From Bacteroidales bacterium (GTDB taxonomy: Bacteria; Bacteroidota; Bacteroidia; Bacteroidales; B18-G4): a stretch of 35,020 bases of DNA. A model generated the notes under the pieces. That model made no database searches and had not been told where the DNA came from. It worked only from the letters and a program-made list of their open reading frames with translations. The translations under genes and the position numbers were made by a program. Of this stretch, positions 8,864-18,033 are shown piece by piece. The stretch covers positions 1-35,020 of the forward strand of contig JAUXCL010000003.1 in assembly GCA_030618905.1 (NCBI GenBank). Reading direction: 5' to 3'. How positions within the stretch are numbered: position 1 is the first letter of the stretch; every line of letters begins with the position of its first letter.

Positions 8864-10552
8864 ATGAATATCCTGAAGCAATACCTGACCATAATTTTTC
8901 TGTCCGGGCTAATCTCTTTTAATGCACTGGGCCAGAACAACAATAACTTCGAAATATCAAAGAACCTTGACATCTACTTGAGTTTATTCAAAGAGCTGAA
9001 TGCTAATTATGTAGATGATATTAATCCGGGTGACCTGATGGAGTCCGGTATAGAAGCCATGCTGGAATCACTTGATCCTTATACTGTTTACATCCCCGAG
9101 TCAAGGGTTGAAGATTATAAGCTGATTACCACTGGTCAGTATGGAGGGATCGGGGCACTGATCCATACCCAGGATGGTTATGTGATCATATCCGAGCCAT
9201 ATGAAGGTTTCCCGGCAGAAAAAGTCGGTTTAAAAGCCGGTGACAAGGTCCTGTCAGTTAATGGGAGAGAAACCCTTGATAAGAATTCCAGTGAAGTCAG
9301 TGAAATTCTAAAAGGACAACCTGGAACCACTGTTAACCTCAAGATTGAACGGATCAAAGAAGAAAACCCCCTGGAATTTGAGATTATTCGTGAGAAGATT
9401 AAAATTGACAACATTCCTTATTATGGCATGCTCAATGACCATGTGGGGTATATCAAATTAACAGGGTTTACCCAGAATGCCGGTAATGAGGTTAAAAAAG
9501 TATTGCTTGAGCTGAAAAAGGATGAAAATCTCAATGGGATCATCCTCGATTTACGGGGTAATGGAGGTGGCTTGCTGACAGAGGCTGTGAATGTTACCAA
9601 TATATTTGTGGATAAAGGGAAGTTGGTTGTCAGCACCAAAGGGCGGCTAAAAGCAAGAAACAAGGATCATTATACGCGGTATGCATCAATCGATAAAAAT
9701 ATCCCACTGGTCGTTCTGGTTAACAGAGGATCTGCTTCAGCATCAGAAATTGTTGCCGGTGCAATACAGGATCTGGACCGTGGTGTTGTTGTGGGTCAGA
9801 AGACTTTCGGAAAAGGCCTGGTTCAAAATGTGATACCACTCAGTTATAATGCACAGATTAAAATTACGGTGGCCAAATATTATATCCCTTCCGGAAGATG
9901 TATTCAAGCCATTGATTATTCGCATAAAAACGGTAACGGTAAATACGACAAGATACCAGACTCTCTTATTAGTGAATTTCAGACCCATAATGGAAGAAAA
10001 GTTTATGATGGAGGTGGCATTGACCCCGATGTAAAGATCGAGGCACAGAAGTTCAGCAATATTTCCACCATTCTATTTACAAATTACCTGATCTTTGACT
10101 ATGCCACTGTGTTTGCCGCAGAACATAGCGAGATCCCTCCTCCCGAACAATTCCAGATCTCTCCGAAAATCTACAATGAATTTGTTGCTTACATTGCTGA
10201 CAAAGATTATGAGTACACCACGCAATGCGAAGAAAAGCTCAATGCTCTTAAAAAAGCTGCCAGGCGGGAACATTATTTTACAGCTATTGAAAATGAATAC
10301 AATACATTAATGAGTGCATTAATGTGTAATAAAGAAGAGGACCTGAACACATTCCAGGATGAAATTAAAGAGTTGCTCAAAATAGATATCATATCACGAT
10401 ACTATTATCAGGAAGGCAAGATCATATCTACCCTCTATGATGACCCGGAGATTGAAAGGGCTATCGAAGTACTGGATAATAATTCTATGTATGATGCTAT
10501 TCTGGTAGGGACTTATGAAGAAAAATCTGAGGAGGATCCTAAAGAAGGTTGA
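8864..10552 (+). CDS. S41 family C-terminal processing peptidase with PDZ domain
   Basis: 562 residues. A signal peptide (MNILKQYLTI through ALGQ) points to the periplasm. A PDZ domain spans about 90-165 (YGGIGALI, AGDKVLSVNG), followed by the S41 core with DLRGNGGG (229-236), SASASE (catalytic Ser S292) and TFGKGLVQ (catalytic Lys K317). The 25-residue Ser-Lys spacing matches the tail-specific protease family. Such enzymes cleave the C-termini of exported proteins. A C-terminal extension of about 170 residues after the catalytic core is charged and predicted helical. The 3' end runs close to the ChaN gene. Relatives are often called ctpA or prc; the substrate is unknown. Confidence 0.93.
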   Translation: MNILKQYLTIIFLSGLISFNALGQNNNNFEISKNLDIYLSLFKELNANYVDDINPGDLMESGIEAMLESLDPYTVYIPESRVEDYKLITTGQYGGIGALIHTQDGYVIISEPYEGFPAEKVGLKAGDKVLSVNGRETLDKNSSEVSEILKGQPGTTVNLKIERIKEENPLEFEIIREKIKIDNIPYYGMLNDHVGYIKLTGFTQNAGNEVKKVLLELKKDENLNGIILDLRGNGGGLLTEAVNVTNIFVDKGKLVVSTKGRLKARNKDHYTRYASIDKNIPLVVLVNRGSASASEIVAGAIQDLDRGVVVGQKTFGKGLVQNVIPLSYNAQIKITVAKYYIPSGRCIQAIDYSHKNGNGKYDKIPDSLISEFQTHNGRKVYDGGGIDPDVKIEAQKFSNISTILFTNYLIFDYATVFAAEHSEIPPPEQFQISPKIYNEFVAYIADKDYEYTTQCEEKLNALKKAARREHYFTAIENEYNTLMSALMCNKEEDLNTFQDEIKELLKIDIISRYYYQEGKIISTLYDDPEIERAIEVLDNNSMYDAILVGTYEEKSEEDPKEG

Positions 10553-10574
10553 TTCCCAAAAAAAATTCGTTACT

Positions 10575-11444
10575 ATGAAAAAATTTACCTTGTTAATACT
10601 TCCTCTTGTCATATTGTTAATGGCATTCACATCCGACAAAGAGGCTTATCAAATCTATTCTGCCAAAGGCCAAAAAGTTAAATACAAGGCCTTAATAAAG
10701 GCTGCACTTGAAGCAGATATTATTTTATTTGGAGAATTGCATAATGATCCTATTTGTCACTGGCTCCAATATGAACTGACAAAAGATCTCTTCGAAATAC
10801 ATTTGGATAAACTTGTATTGGGAGCTGAGATGTTCGAAACAGATAATCAATTGCTCCTTGATGAATATATTTCAGGAAAGATCAGTGAAAAGAGTTTTAA
10901 GAATGAAGCCAGGTTATGGCCAAATTATGATACGGACTATGAAGTCCTTGTAAAATTTGCCAGAGAGAATCAGCTGGAATTTATTGCTACTAACGTCCCG
11001 CGAAGGTACGCCTCTGTTGTACACAAGCAAGGATTTGAGGGTCTCGACAGCCTGAGTATTGCAGCAAAAAGGCTATTGCCTCCATTGCCGGTTACATACG
11101 ACCCTGAATTGAAATGTTATAAGGACATGCTTGAAATGATGGAAGGTATGGGCGGCCATGCCAATGATAACTTTCCAAAAGCACAGGCCATCAAAGATGC
11201 AACAATGGCCTACAATATTCTCAAGAACTGGTATCCACAAAAGGTATTTCTTCATTATCACGGAACATACCACTCCAATAACCGGGAAGGCATCACATGG
11301 TATCTGATGCAGGAGAAACCCACTTTAAATATCCTCACCATTGCTACCGTTGAACAAGCTGAAATCGATGAATTGGATGAAGAGCATCTCGGGTTGGCAA
11401 CTTATATTATTTGTGTACCGGAAGATATGACCAAGACCCATTAA
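10575..11444 (+). CDS. ChaN/DUF399 family protein (Tiki-superfamily, haem-binding uptake type)
   Basis: 289 residues from the ATG at 10575, which gives a clean signal peptide (MKKFTLLILPLVILLMAFTS). An upstream in-frame ATG at 10515 would overlap the protease gene by 38 bases and spoil the signal. There is no lipobox cysteine, unlike some lipoprotein members. Family motifs are ILFGELHNDP near the N-terminus, GAEMFE, TNVPRRYAS and LHYHGTYHS near the C-terminus. ChaN of Campylobacter binds haem and members are tied to iron uptake; related Tiki-fold proteins are metalloproteases. Which applies here is open. It starts 22 bases after the protease stop and is followed 3 bases later by the methyltransferase gene. 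Confidence 0.85.
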   Translation: MKKFTLLILPLVILLMAFTSDKEAYQIYSAKGQKVKYKALIKAALEADIILFGELHNDPICHWLQYELTKDLFEIHLDKLVLGAEMFETDNQLLLDEYISGKISEKSFKNEARLWPNYDTDYEVLVKFARENQLEFIATNVPRRYASVVHKQGFEGLDSLSIAAKRLLPPLPVTYDPELKCYKDMLEMMEGMGGHANDNFPKAQAIKDATMAYNILKNWYPQKVFLHYHGTYHSNNREGITWYLMQEKPTLNILTIATVEQAEIDELDEEHLGLATYIICVPEDMTKTH

Positions 11445-11447
11445 AAG

Positions 11448-12215
11448 ATGATCTCCAGGAGCCAGGTCAAGTATATCAATTCTTTGAAAATAGGGAAATT
11501 CAGAAACATCAGCCGCACATTTATTGCTGAGGGTCCCAAGCTTTTTGATGAGATCCTCAATAGTGACCTGGAGATTAAAAGCATTTTCGCCCTTGGCAGT
11601 TGGCTTCAGGATAATGAAAAAGTTCTTGGCCAACTGGAATCTTATGAAGTCAATGAGCAGGAACTCAAGAAGATCAGCACACTCAGCACGCCCAACCAGG
11701 TATTGTTTATCGTTAAAATACCTGAATTTGATTTTGATCAGGATGACCTGAATAATAATCTTGTACTGGCCTTACATGACATCAGGGATCCGGGTAACCT
11801 GGGTACCATTATCAGGACGGCCGACTGGTTTGGCATTAATCAGGTCATCTGTTCAAAAGAATGCGTTGACATCTATCACCCAAAGGTGATACAGGCCACC
11901 ATGGGTTCTATTGCAAGAATAAAAATACAACGTATTAATCTGACTGACCTGCTCGGGCAATATGCTCAGGGAGTTAGCGTTTATGGTGCCTCTGCTGAAG
12001 GTAAAAATATTTACCAGGAGCGTTTGCCAGCCAATGGGATCATTATCATTGGCAATGAATCACATGGCATTGCGGCACATTTAAACAAATACATCAATAA
12101 GCATCTCTCTATACCTTCCGGTGGATCAGTAACTGAGTCGCTTAACGCCGGTATTGCAACGGCGATTATTGTTTCAGAATTCAGAAGGCAAAATGCCCGG
12201 GTAAAACAAAAATGA
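11448..12215 (+). CDS. TrmH/SpoU family RNA 2'-O-methyltransferase
   Basis: S-adenosylmethionine-dependent ribose methyltransferase of the SPOUT fold, 255 residues. A short N-terminal substrate-binding domain is followed by the catalytic domain with its three signature motifs: LHDIRDPGNLGTIIRTADWFG (motif 1 with the conserved Asn and Arg), IIIGNESHGI (motif 2) and IPSGGSVTESLNAGIATAII (motif 3). Relatives methylate 23S rRNA (RlmB type) or tRNA; the target here cannot be told. It starts 3 bases after the ChaN stop codon, so the two are co-transcribed. A candidate promoter for the next gene overlaps the region just after its stop codon. Confidence 0.93.
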   Translation: MISRSQVKYINSLKIGKFRNISRTFIAEGPKLFDEILNSDLEIKSIFALGSWLQDNEKVLGQLESYEVNEQELKKISTLSTPNQVLFIVKIPEFDFDQDDLNNNLVLALHDIRDPGNLGTIIRTADWFGINQVICSKECVDIYHPKVIQATMGSIARIKIQRINLTDLLGQYAQGVSVYGASAEGKNIYQERLPANGIIIIGNESHGIAAHLNKYINKHLSIPSGGSVTESLNAGIATAIIVSEFRRQNARVKQK

Positions 12216-12217
12216 AG

Positions 12218-12225
12218 TATTTTTG
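12218..12225 (+). promoter_or_regulatory. Candidate -7 box for the small NqrM-like gene
   Basis: TATTTTTG fits TAnnTTTG and starts three bases after the methyltransferase stop codon. The next ATG is only 6 bases further on, so transcription from here would start at or beside the start codon. No -33 TTG is apparent, so chance is possible. Confidence 0.4.
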
Positions 12226-12231
12226 CACAAT

Positions 12232-12429
12232 ATGTGGAAGTTAATGATATTATCCGTTATAATCATATCGATTGCCATTGCGGCTATCGCCATTAAAATG
12301 TTTGTCAAAAAAGGCGGTGAATTTAAAAAATCCTGCTCCAGTATTGATCCTGTTACAGGGCAGCCTTTTGGATGTACCTGTGGAAATGCTGAGAAGGGTA
12401 CCTCCTGTGATAATGAAGTTTCGGCTTAA
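12232..12429 (+). CDS. Small membrane-anchored cysteine protein, NqrM-like (DUF539-like) candidate
   Basis: 65 residues from the ATG at 12232; a TTG nine bases earlier lies inside a promoter-like box. One N-terminal membrane segment (about residues 4-25) is followed by a short soluble tail holding four cysteines, C35, C48, C50 and C59, in the pattern KSCSS...GCTC...TSC. NqrM (DUF539), needed to mature Na+-NQR in gamma-proteobacteria, also has one membrane segment followed by a SCGGL-type cysteine and a CxC/C cluster. This gene ends against apbE at the end of the nqr operon on the opposite strand; the stop codons share bases 12426-12429. The NqrM assignment is inference from pattern and place. 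It could simply be an uncharacterised small membrane protein. Confidence 0.6.
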   Translation: MWKLMILSVIIISIAIAAIAIKMFVKKGGEFKKSCSSIDPVTGQPFGCTCGNAEKGTSCDNEVSA

Positions 12430-13454
12430 TTCAATTCTTTCAAAGATTTCTTCAGGCCTTCTGTCATCAAAGTTTTATATGTTCCATCTTCACCGGAATA
12501 AATAAAATATATTTCCAGTTCTACCTTTTTCTCTTTGATAAACAGTAATGCATCTTCCAAACCCATTACCATGATTGCCGTGGCATAGGCATCAGCATAA
12601 GCGCATTTATCAGCAATAACCGTAACACTGAGTAAGGCATGTTTAACAGGAAAGCCCGTTTTGGGATTGATGGTGTGGGAATAGCGTACTCCATCTTTCT
12701 CATAGAACTTTCTGTAATTGCCGGAAGTAGCCACTGCCAGGTCGGTAAGGGGCAACTCAGCTTTTAATTCCCGTGTTGAGAATTGTTCATCAGATGGCTT
12801 TTCTATGCCAATTTTCCATCTTTTTCTACGGGGCTTTTTTCCCCTGGCATAAACTTCACCCCCGATATCAACAAGGTAATTCCTGATCCCTTTTGATTCC
12901 AGAAAGTTGGACACCAGGTCGACCGAATAGCCCTGGGCCACTGCATTAAAGTCAAATTTTATTCTCGGGTCAGATTTGACCACTTTCCTTCTATTAATTC
13001 CCACCTGTCGGTAATTGACCAGGGGCAGAAGGCTATCTACAGTTCCGGAACTGATACTTGGCGAATTATTTGCACCAAATCCCCATGCATTAACGAGTGG
13101 GCCAACAGTCATGTCAAAGTAGCCATTGGTATTTTCAGATACCTCCAAGGATATCCGGAAAAGGTCGATGAATACATCGTTGACAGTCACATCCTCATTA
13201 TTGTTAACCCTGTTGATCATGGAATTTTCCACCCATAAAGAAGCCGTTTGATCAAATTGGTCTAACAATGAATCTATTGATTCCTGAAAATTTTGTCCAC
13301 CAGAAGTATAATAGGTAATGGCATAATAGGTCCCCTGGGTTTCACCGGAAAACTGGATTTTCTCCATTGAGCTCTTTGGGGCACAGCCTTGGATTACAAT
13401 GAAAAATAATAAAAGAAATTCCGGTTTTTTGAATCGTTGCACAGTGAAATACAA
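12426..13454 (-). CDS. apbE: ApbE family FAD:protein FMN transferase (lipoprotein)
   Basis: Transfers FMN from FAD to a threonine in NqrB and NqrC. About 342 residues. An N-terminal signal ends in a lipobox (FIVIQGC), so it is a lipoprotein facing the periplasm. Family features are the GETQGTYY start, FNAVAQGYSVDLV, LVDIGGEVYARG, HTINPKTGFP and the DAYATAIMVMG segment with metal-binding Asp/Thr. It is the last gene of the nqr run, 29 bases after nqrF. Start: no ATG lies before the lipobox in this frame; the candidates are TTG at 13454 and GTG at 13442. An ATG at 13483 is in another frame. Its stop overlaps that of the convergent small cysteine protein gene. Confidence 0.93.
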   Translation of the reverse strand: MYFTVQRFKKPEFLLLFFIVIQGCAPKSSMEKIQFSGETQGTYYAITYYTSGGQNFQESIDSLLDQFDQTASLWVENSMINRVNNNEDVTVNDVFIDLFRISLEVSENTNGYFDMTVGPLVNAWGFGANNSPSISSGTVDSLLPLVNYRQVGINRRKVVKSDPRIKFDFNAVAQGYSVDLVSNFLESKGIRNYLVDIGGEVYARGKKPRRKRWKIGIEKPSDEQFSTRELKAELPLTDLAVATSGNYRKFYEKDGVRYSHTINPKTGFPVKHALLSVTVIADKCAYADAYATAIMVMGLEDALLFIKEKKVELEIYFIYSGEDGTYKTLMTEGLKKSLKELN

Positions 13455-13483
13455 TTTAATTTGAGCCAGGTCAAGAATATCAT

Positions 13484-14728
13484 TTATCCTCCGAAATCAT
13501 CGAAGGCAATCATTTCATCCGGCACGCCATAATCATCAAGCATTTTTAAAACAGCATCATTCATCATTGGCGGGCCACAGATATAATATTCAATTTCTTC
13601 CGGTTCAGGATGTTGCTTGAGGTAATTGTCCATGACCACCTGGTGAATGAATCCCACGGGCCCGTTCCAGTTATCTTCCGGAACCGGTTCCGACAAAGCG
13701 ACATTGAAGGTAAAGCTTGGATTATCTTTGGCGATTTCCTCAAACTCATCAATATAAAATAATTCCCTTAATGATCGTCCCCCGTACCAGAAGGTAGCCT
13801 TACGGGTTGAACGCCTGGTCTTGTACTGATCAAAGATATGGGAACGCATAGGGGCCATGCCGGCTCCACCACCGATAAACATCATTTCCCTTTCGGTATC
13901 TTTGATAAAAAATTCACCATATGGGCCGGAGATGGTCACCTTATCACCTGGCTTTCTGGAAAAGACATAAGAGGAGCAGATACCCGGGTTCACTTTCATG
14001 AATCCACCGGTTTTACGGTCAAATGGAGGTGTTGCTATACGGATATTCAGCATGATGATATTACCTTCCGCAGGTTGGTTGGCCATGGAATAGGCACGGA
14101 ATATGGGTTCGGGGTTTTTCATCTTCAGGTCCCACATCTTGTATTTATCCCATTCATCACGGTATTCTTCTTCCACTTCAACATCTTTGTATTCTACTTC
14201 ACATTTAGGAACATCGATCTGAATATATCCACCGGACTGAAATTTAAGGCTTTCTCCTTCGGGTAGTTTAACCACAAATTCTTTGATAAAAGTGGCCACA
14301 TTACGGTTTGACACCACTTCGCACTCCCATTTCTTGATCCCAAATATCTCTGGTGGAATGGCTATTTTCATATCCTCCCTGACTTTCACCTGGCAGCCTA
14401 ACCTCCAATCGCTATGCTGTTCTTTCCTGGTAAAGTATCCAACTTCGGTAGGCAGTATGCTACCGCCACCTTCCAGCACCTGGCATTTACACATGGCACA
14501 TGTTCCACCACCCCCACAGGCTGATGGAAGGTAGATTTCGTTAGCAGACAAGGTTGTAAGTAAGGTTGATCCCGGGTTAACGACCAATTCCTTTTCATCA
14601 TTGATCATGATCTTCACTTCCCCCTGCGGTGTAAGCTTTTTCCGTGCATACAGCAGCATAGTTACCAGGAACATTAAAACGACAAGAAATACAACGATGC
14701 TAGATAATATGACGATTCCTATACCCAT
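13484..14728 (-). CDS. nqrF: Na+-translocating NADH:quinone reductase subunit F
   Basis: Electron entry subunit that oxidises NADH. 414 residues: one N-terminal membrane anchor (about 4-28), a 2Fe-2S ferredoxin domain with cysteines C71, C77, C80 and C112 ([12 protein letters not shown]), then a ferredoxin-reductase-like module with the FAD motif RAYSMAN, the NADH motif GGGAGMAP and CGPPMM near the end. The C-terminus FDDFGG is typical of NqrF. A fifth cysteine, C82, sits beside the cluster loop. It lies 33 bases after nqrE. Confidence 0.97.
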   Translation of the reverse strand: MGIGIVILSSIVVFLVVLMFLVTMLLYARKKLTPQGEVKIMINDEKELVVNPGSTLLTTLSANEIYLPSACGGGGTCAMCKCQVLEGGGSILPTEVGYFTRKEQHSDWRLGCQVKVREDMKIAIPPEIFGIKKWECEVVSNRNVATFIKEFVVKLPEGESLKFQSGGYIQIDVPKCEVEYKDVEVEEEYRDEWDKYKMWDLKMKNPEPIFRAYSMANQPAEGNIIMLNIRIATPPFDRKTGGFMKVNPGICSSYVFSRKPGDKVTISGPYGEFFIKDTEREMMFIGGGAGMAPMRSHIFDQYKTRRSTRKATFWYGGRSLRELFYIDEFEEIAKDNPSFTFNVALSEPVPEDNWNGPVGFIHQVVMDNYLKQHPEPEEIEYYICGPPMMNDAVLKMLDDYGVPDEMIAFDDFGG

Positions 14729-14761
14729 TTTAAAGTAATATTTTGTTTGTTTTTACAGCGC

Positions 14762-15379
14762 TTAAATTTTAATCCCCATAAACATCATGAATGCTATTCC
14801 CATCAATCCGGTGATAATGAATGTGATCCCCAGGCCTCTTAAAGGAGCGGGCACATTGGAATAGCGGATTTTCTCCCTGATCGCGGCGATGCCTATGATA
14901 GCCAGGAACCAGCCCACACCGGATCCAAGTCCGAAGGATGTGGCTTCAGCCAGTGACTGGTATTCCCTTTCCTGAATGAAAAGCGAGCCTCCCAGGATAG
15001 CACAGTTCACAGCAATCAGCGGAAGAAAGATTCCCAATGAATTATACAAAGCGGGGGAAAACTTTTCTATGACCATTTCAACCAATTGGACCATTGATGC
15101 GATCACGGCAATGAATACGATAAATGACAGGAAGCTGAGGTTCATGTCAATGAAGGAGGATCCCAGCCAGGACAATGCACCAGGTCCAAGCAAGTATTCA
15201 TTGATCAGGTAATTCACCGGAACAGTAATACCCAAAACAAATATCACGGCAATCCCCAATCCCACAGAAGTCTTTACTGTTTTCGAAACGGCAAGGTAAG
15301 AGCACATGCCCAGAAAATAGGCAAAGACCATATTGTCGATAAAGATGGATCTGACGAATATACTGGTAATTTCTTGCAT
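14762..15379 (-). CDS. nqrE: Na+-translocating NADH:quinone reductase subunit E
   Basis: Polytopic membrane subunit, 205 residues with about six membrane segments, homologous to NqrD and to RnfA/E. The N-terminus ([25 protein letters not shown]) and the half-repeat around [10 protein letters not shown] are characteristic. In NQR, single cysteines of NqrD and NqrE together bind an intramembrane iron-sulphur centre; the cysteines in GMCSYLAVS and VNCAILGG are present here. It lies 26 bases after nqrD. Confidence 0.96.
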   Translation of the reverse strand: MQEITSIFVRSIFIDNMVFAYFLGMCSYLAVSKTVKTSVGLGIAVIFVLGITVPVNYLINEYLLGPGALSWLGSSFIDMNLSFLSFIVFIAVIASMVQLVEMVIEKFSPALYNSLGIFLPLIAVNCAILGGSLFIQEREYQSLAEATSFGLGSGVGWFLAIIGIAAIREKIRYSNVPAPLRGLGITFIITGLMGIAFMMFMGIKI

Positions 15380-15405
15380 TATATGATGACTTAAACGGTT
15401 TTACA

Positions 15406-16065
15406 TTAATTCTCTTCGATAAGGTCACGCACCTTTGAGCGCTGCACCCAGATAATGACTCCCACGGTGATCAAAGCCATTGGAGGAAGGATCATCATGC
15501 CATTGTTGACATAGCCTACCTCAAACAGTCCAATTTTTTCCAAAACCGGATATCCCCAAATGGTACCCGCACCTAAAAGTTCCCTGAAAAAGCTGACCAC
15601 AATCAGGATCCAGCCATATCCCAGGGCATTTCCGATACCGTCAAGAAATGAAGGCCAGGGTTTTTGGGCCATGGCAAAAGCTTCGAACCTACCCATGATG
15701 ATACAATTGGTAATGATCAACCCCACAAAAACCGAAAGTTGTTTGCTTACATCATAAGCAAATGCTTTCAGGACCTGATCCACCAGGATCACCAGCGTAG
15801 CAATAACGGTAAGCTGGACAATGATCCTGATCCTTGGGGGGATGGTCTTACGCAACAATGAAATTAAAACGTTTCCAACGGCAAGCACAAAAATGACAGA
15901 CAATGTCATCACAAACGCCGGTTCCAATTTGGCTGTGACTGCCAATGCAGAACAGATTCCCAATACCTGGATAGTAATTGGGTTATCCCGTCCCAAAGGA
16001 GCTGAAAGCAGTCTCTGGTTCTTTAGAGAAAATAAAGGTTCTCTTTCTTTGATTTCCGAACTCAT
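15406..16065 (-). CDS. nqrD: Na+-translocating NADH:quinone reductase subunit D
   Basis: Polytopic membrane subunit, 219 residues, partner of NqrE. It begins with a short cytoplasmic stretch and the [23 protein letters not shown] segment; a second conserved cysteine is in [13 protein letters not shown]. Both cysteines fit the intramembrane iron-sulphur site shared with NqrE. The gene starts 3 bases after nqrC, indicating close coupling in the operon. Confidence 0.96.
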   Translation of the reverse strand: MSSEIKEREPLFSLKNQRLLSAPLGRDNPITIQVLGICSALAVTAKLEPAFVMTLSVIFVLAVGNVLISLLRKTIPPRIRIIVQLTVIATLVILVDQVLKAFAYDVSKQLSVFVGLIITNCIIMGRFEAFAMAQKPWPSFLDGIGNALGYGWILIVVSFFRELLGAGTIWGYPVLEKIGLFEVGYVNNGMMILPPMALITVGVIIWVQRSKVRDLIEEN

Positions 16066-16068
16066 ATC

Positions 16069-16809
16069 TTAGATGTTTTTTTTGATATACGACACATAAT
16101 TTTCAAGACAATCGTCTAACATATCTGTAACACTGTTACTTGTAATTGTTCCTCCAGAGACGGCATCGACACCGTGGATCTGGCGATCATCTGGTAATGT
16201 AGAGGCTCCGCCTTTCACCACCGCAATAGAGACAAAGTTGCCATTGGCATCAAAAATGCTTTTCCCGATAAATTGAGCTGCAAATTCTTTAGTGGAAATT
16301 TCAGCACCAAGACCGGGTGTTTCTTTATCATGACCAAAGTCAGCGCCCACTACCTTGTTAAAATCCGTACCAAAAGCAATATTTCCATAAACCGGGCCCC
16401 AAAGCCCTTTCCCAAGTAATGGAACAATATATGTGATATTGCCATCAATTTCAGCAATGTAAAGCGGGATTTTGAAAGGCTTTCCCATCATTTTGTTGTA
16501 CAACTCTTTTTTGAGGTTAAGGTCAAATGCTCTTTCCTCCCCCGTCTCAAACGCAGCATTTTTATACAGGCTGATCACATTTCCTTCAGAGTCAATGATC
16601 AATTCCTCTTTAATGGCATCCTTATATAGCTCTTCTGCATCATCAGCGGTAGATTCGATATCTGCCGAAGCAAGGATGCCCTGGATCTTGGCAATGGCAA
16701 AATTTTGCTCCTGAAACGGTTGAAGCATCATAGCTGTAGTAGACAGCAGTGCCGCAACGATGATCACCATGACCGTTGAATAGATGAATATATACCGATT
16801 GCTAAACAT
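16069..16809 (-). CDS. nqrC: Na+-translocating NADH:quinone reductase subunit C
   Basis: Subunit carrying a covalent FMN, 246 residues: one N-terminal membrane anchor (about 5-30) and a periplasmic FMN-binding domain. The flavinylation site is DAVSGGTITS with T221 as the expected acceptor. The proteobacterial consensus is SGAT; here Gly replaces Ala while the acceptor Thr and the upstream Asp are kept, so it should still be an ApbE substrate. ApbE is encoded three genes downstream in the same run. The gene starts 28 bases after nqrB. Confidence 0.96.
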   Translation of the reverse strand: MFSNRYIFIYSTVMVIIVAALLSTTAMMLQPFQEQNFAIAKIQGILASADIESTADDAEELYKDAIKEELIIDSEGNVISLYKNAAFETGEERAFDLNLKKELYNKMMGKPFKIPLYIAEIDGNITYIVPLLGKGLWGPVYGNIAFGTDFNKVVGADFGHDKETPGLGAEISTKEFAAQFIGKSIFDANGNFVSIAVVKGGASTLPDDRQIHGVDAVSGGTITSNSVTDMLDDCLENYVSYIKKNI

Positions 16810-16837
16810 ATGATTATGACTTTTTTAAGATTTTCAA

Positions 16838-17989
16838 TTATGCTTTAACGACTGCTCTTTGCCATCTTTTTCTTCTCTTCCTCACATTTGCCTGGATCAC
16901 ATAATGATCGATCAGCGGGGCAAATACATTCATAAACAGGATGGCCAGCATCATTCCTTCCGGATAGGCAGGATTAAAGACCCTGACCATGACTGCAAAG
17001 AAGCCAATTAGGAATCCATAAATATATTGTCCTTTAAAGGTTTGAGTTGCAGATACCGGGTCGGTGGCCATAAATACAGCACCGAAAGCAAAGCCACCCA
17101 TGATCAGGTGATACCAGGCCGGTATTTGCATGTATTCATTCAATGCCACCAAATTAAATATCAAGCCCATCAAAAGACCTCCCACTACAACGGAAAACAT
17201 GATCCTCCAGCTAGCCACTCCGGTAAAGATAAGGATGATTGCACCGAGGAGAATAGCAAGGGTAGACGTTTCACCGATTGAGCCTGGCATATAACCCATG
17301 AACATATCCATAGGACTGGGGATCTTGTCGATTTCTCCAACCATAGCATCACCAAGTGGCGTGGCACCGGAAAAAGCATCCGGCTTGTCAACGATCCATA
17401 CCTTATCTCCTGACATATCCTTGGGATAAGCAAAAAACAGGAATGCCCTGGCAGTCAATGCCGGGTTGAGAATATTCATACCTGTGCCTCCAAATACTTC
17501 TTTCCCAAAAATAACGGCAAATGCTGTGGCCACTGCGACCATCCATAATGGCACATCCGGAGGCATGATCAGTGGGATGAGCATCCCAGATACCAGGAAG
17601 CCCTCGTTCACTTCATGTCCTCTTGCCTGGGCAAAGGCAAATTCAATACCTAAACCGACAACATAGGATACGATAACAATAGGCAGCACCTGCAAAAACC
17701 CAAACCAGAAGTTTTGCCACAAATCGGCTTCCTGTCCTATGGCCAGGAAATGTTGATATCCTACGTTCCACATCCCAAAAAGCAAGGCAGGAATTGTTGC
17801 CAATACAACAATACTCATGGTCCGTTTCATATCAACCGCATCCCGAATATGGCTTCCTGAAAAGGTCACCTTATTGGATACAAAGAGGAAACTTTCAAAA
17901 GCCTCAAAGGTTGATTGAAGTTTTGCAAACCTCCCTCCTTTTTCAAAGTTGGGCTTGATCCTGTCAATAAAATTCCTCAATCCTTTCAT
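16838..17989 (-). CDS. nqrB: Na+-translocating NADH:quinone reductase subunit B
   Basis: Large membrane subunit with about ten membrane segments, 383 residues. It carries a covalent FMN and riboflavin and forms the Na+ path. The flavin attachment motif DAFSGATPLGD is present with T210 as acceptor. The conserved loop GGTGMNILNPALTARAFLFFAYP precedes it. The N-terminal cytoplasmic stretch (about 1-55) is typical. It follows nqrA by 44 bases. Confidence 0.97.
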   Translation of the reverse strand: MKGLRNFIDRIKPNFEKGGRFAKLQSTFEAFESFLFVSNKVTFSGSHIRDAVDMKRTMSIVVLATIPALLFGMWNVGYQHFLAIGQEADLWQNFWFGFLQVLPIVIVSYVVGLGIEFAFAQARGHEVNEGFLVSGMLIPLIMPPDVPLWMVAVATAFAVIFGKEVFGGTGMNILNPALTARAFLFFAYPKDMSGDKVWIVDKPDAFSGATPLGDAMVGEIDKIPSPMDMFMGYMPGSIGETSTLAILLGAIILIFTGVASWRIMFSVVVGGLLMGLIFNLVALNEYMQIPAWYHLIMGGFAFGAVFMATDPVSATQTFKGQYIYGFLIGFFAVMVRVFNPAYPEGMMLAILFMNVFAPLIDHYVIQANVRKRRKRWQRAVVKA

Positions 17990-18033
17990 TATAATCGCTG
18001 ATTAATATTTTTACTATAAGCGTATCAGGCTCA

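Noticed and set aside
12426-13454. apbE as a frameshifted pseudogene
   Set aside because: The frame is intact from the lipobox to the stop, with all family motifs; only the start codon is unusual.
13838-14266. 142-codon plus-strand frame inside nqrF
   Set aside because: Antisense to a conserved gene, with His- and Phe-rich random-looking composition and no recognisable motif.
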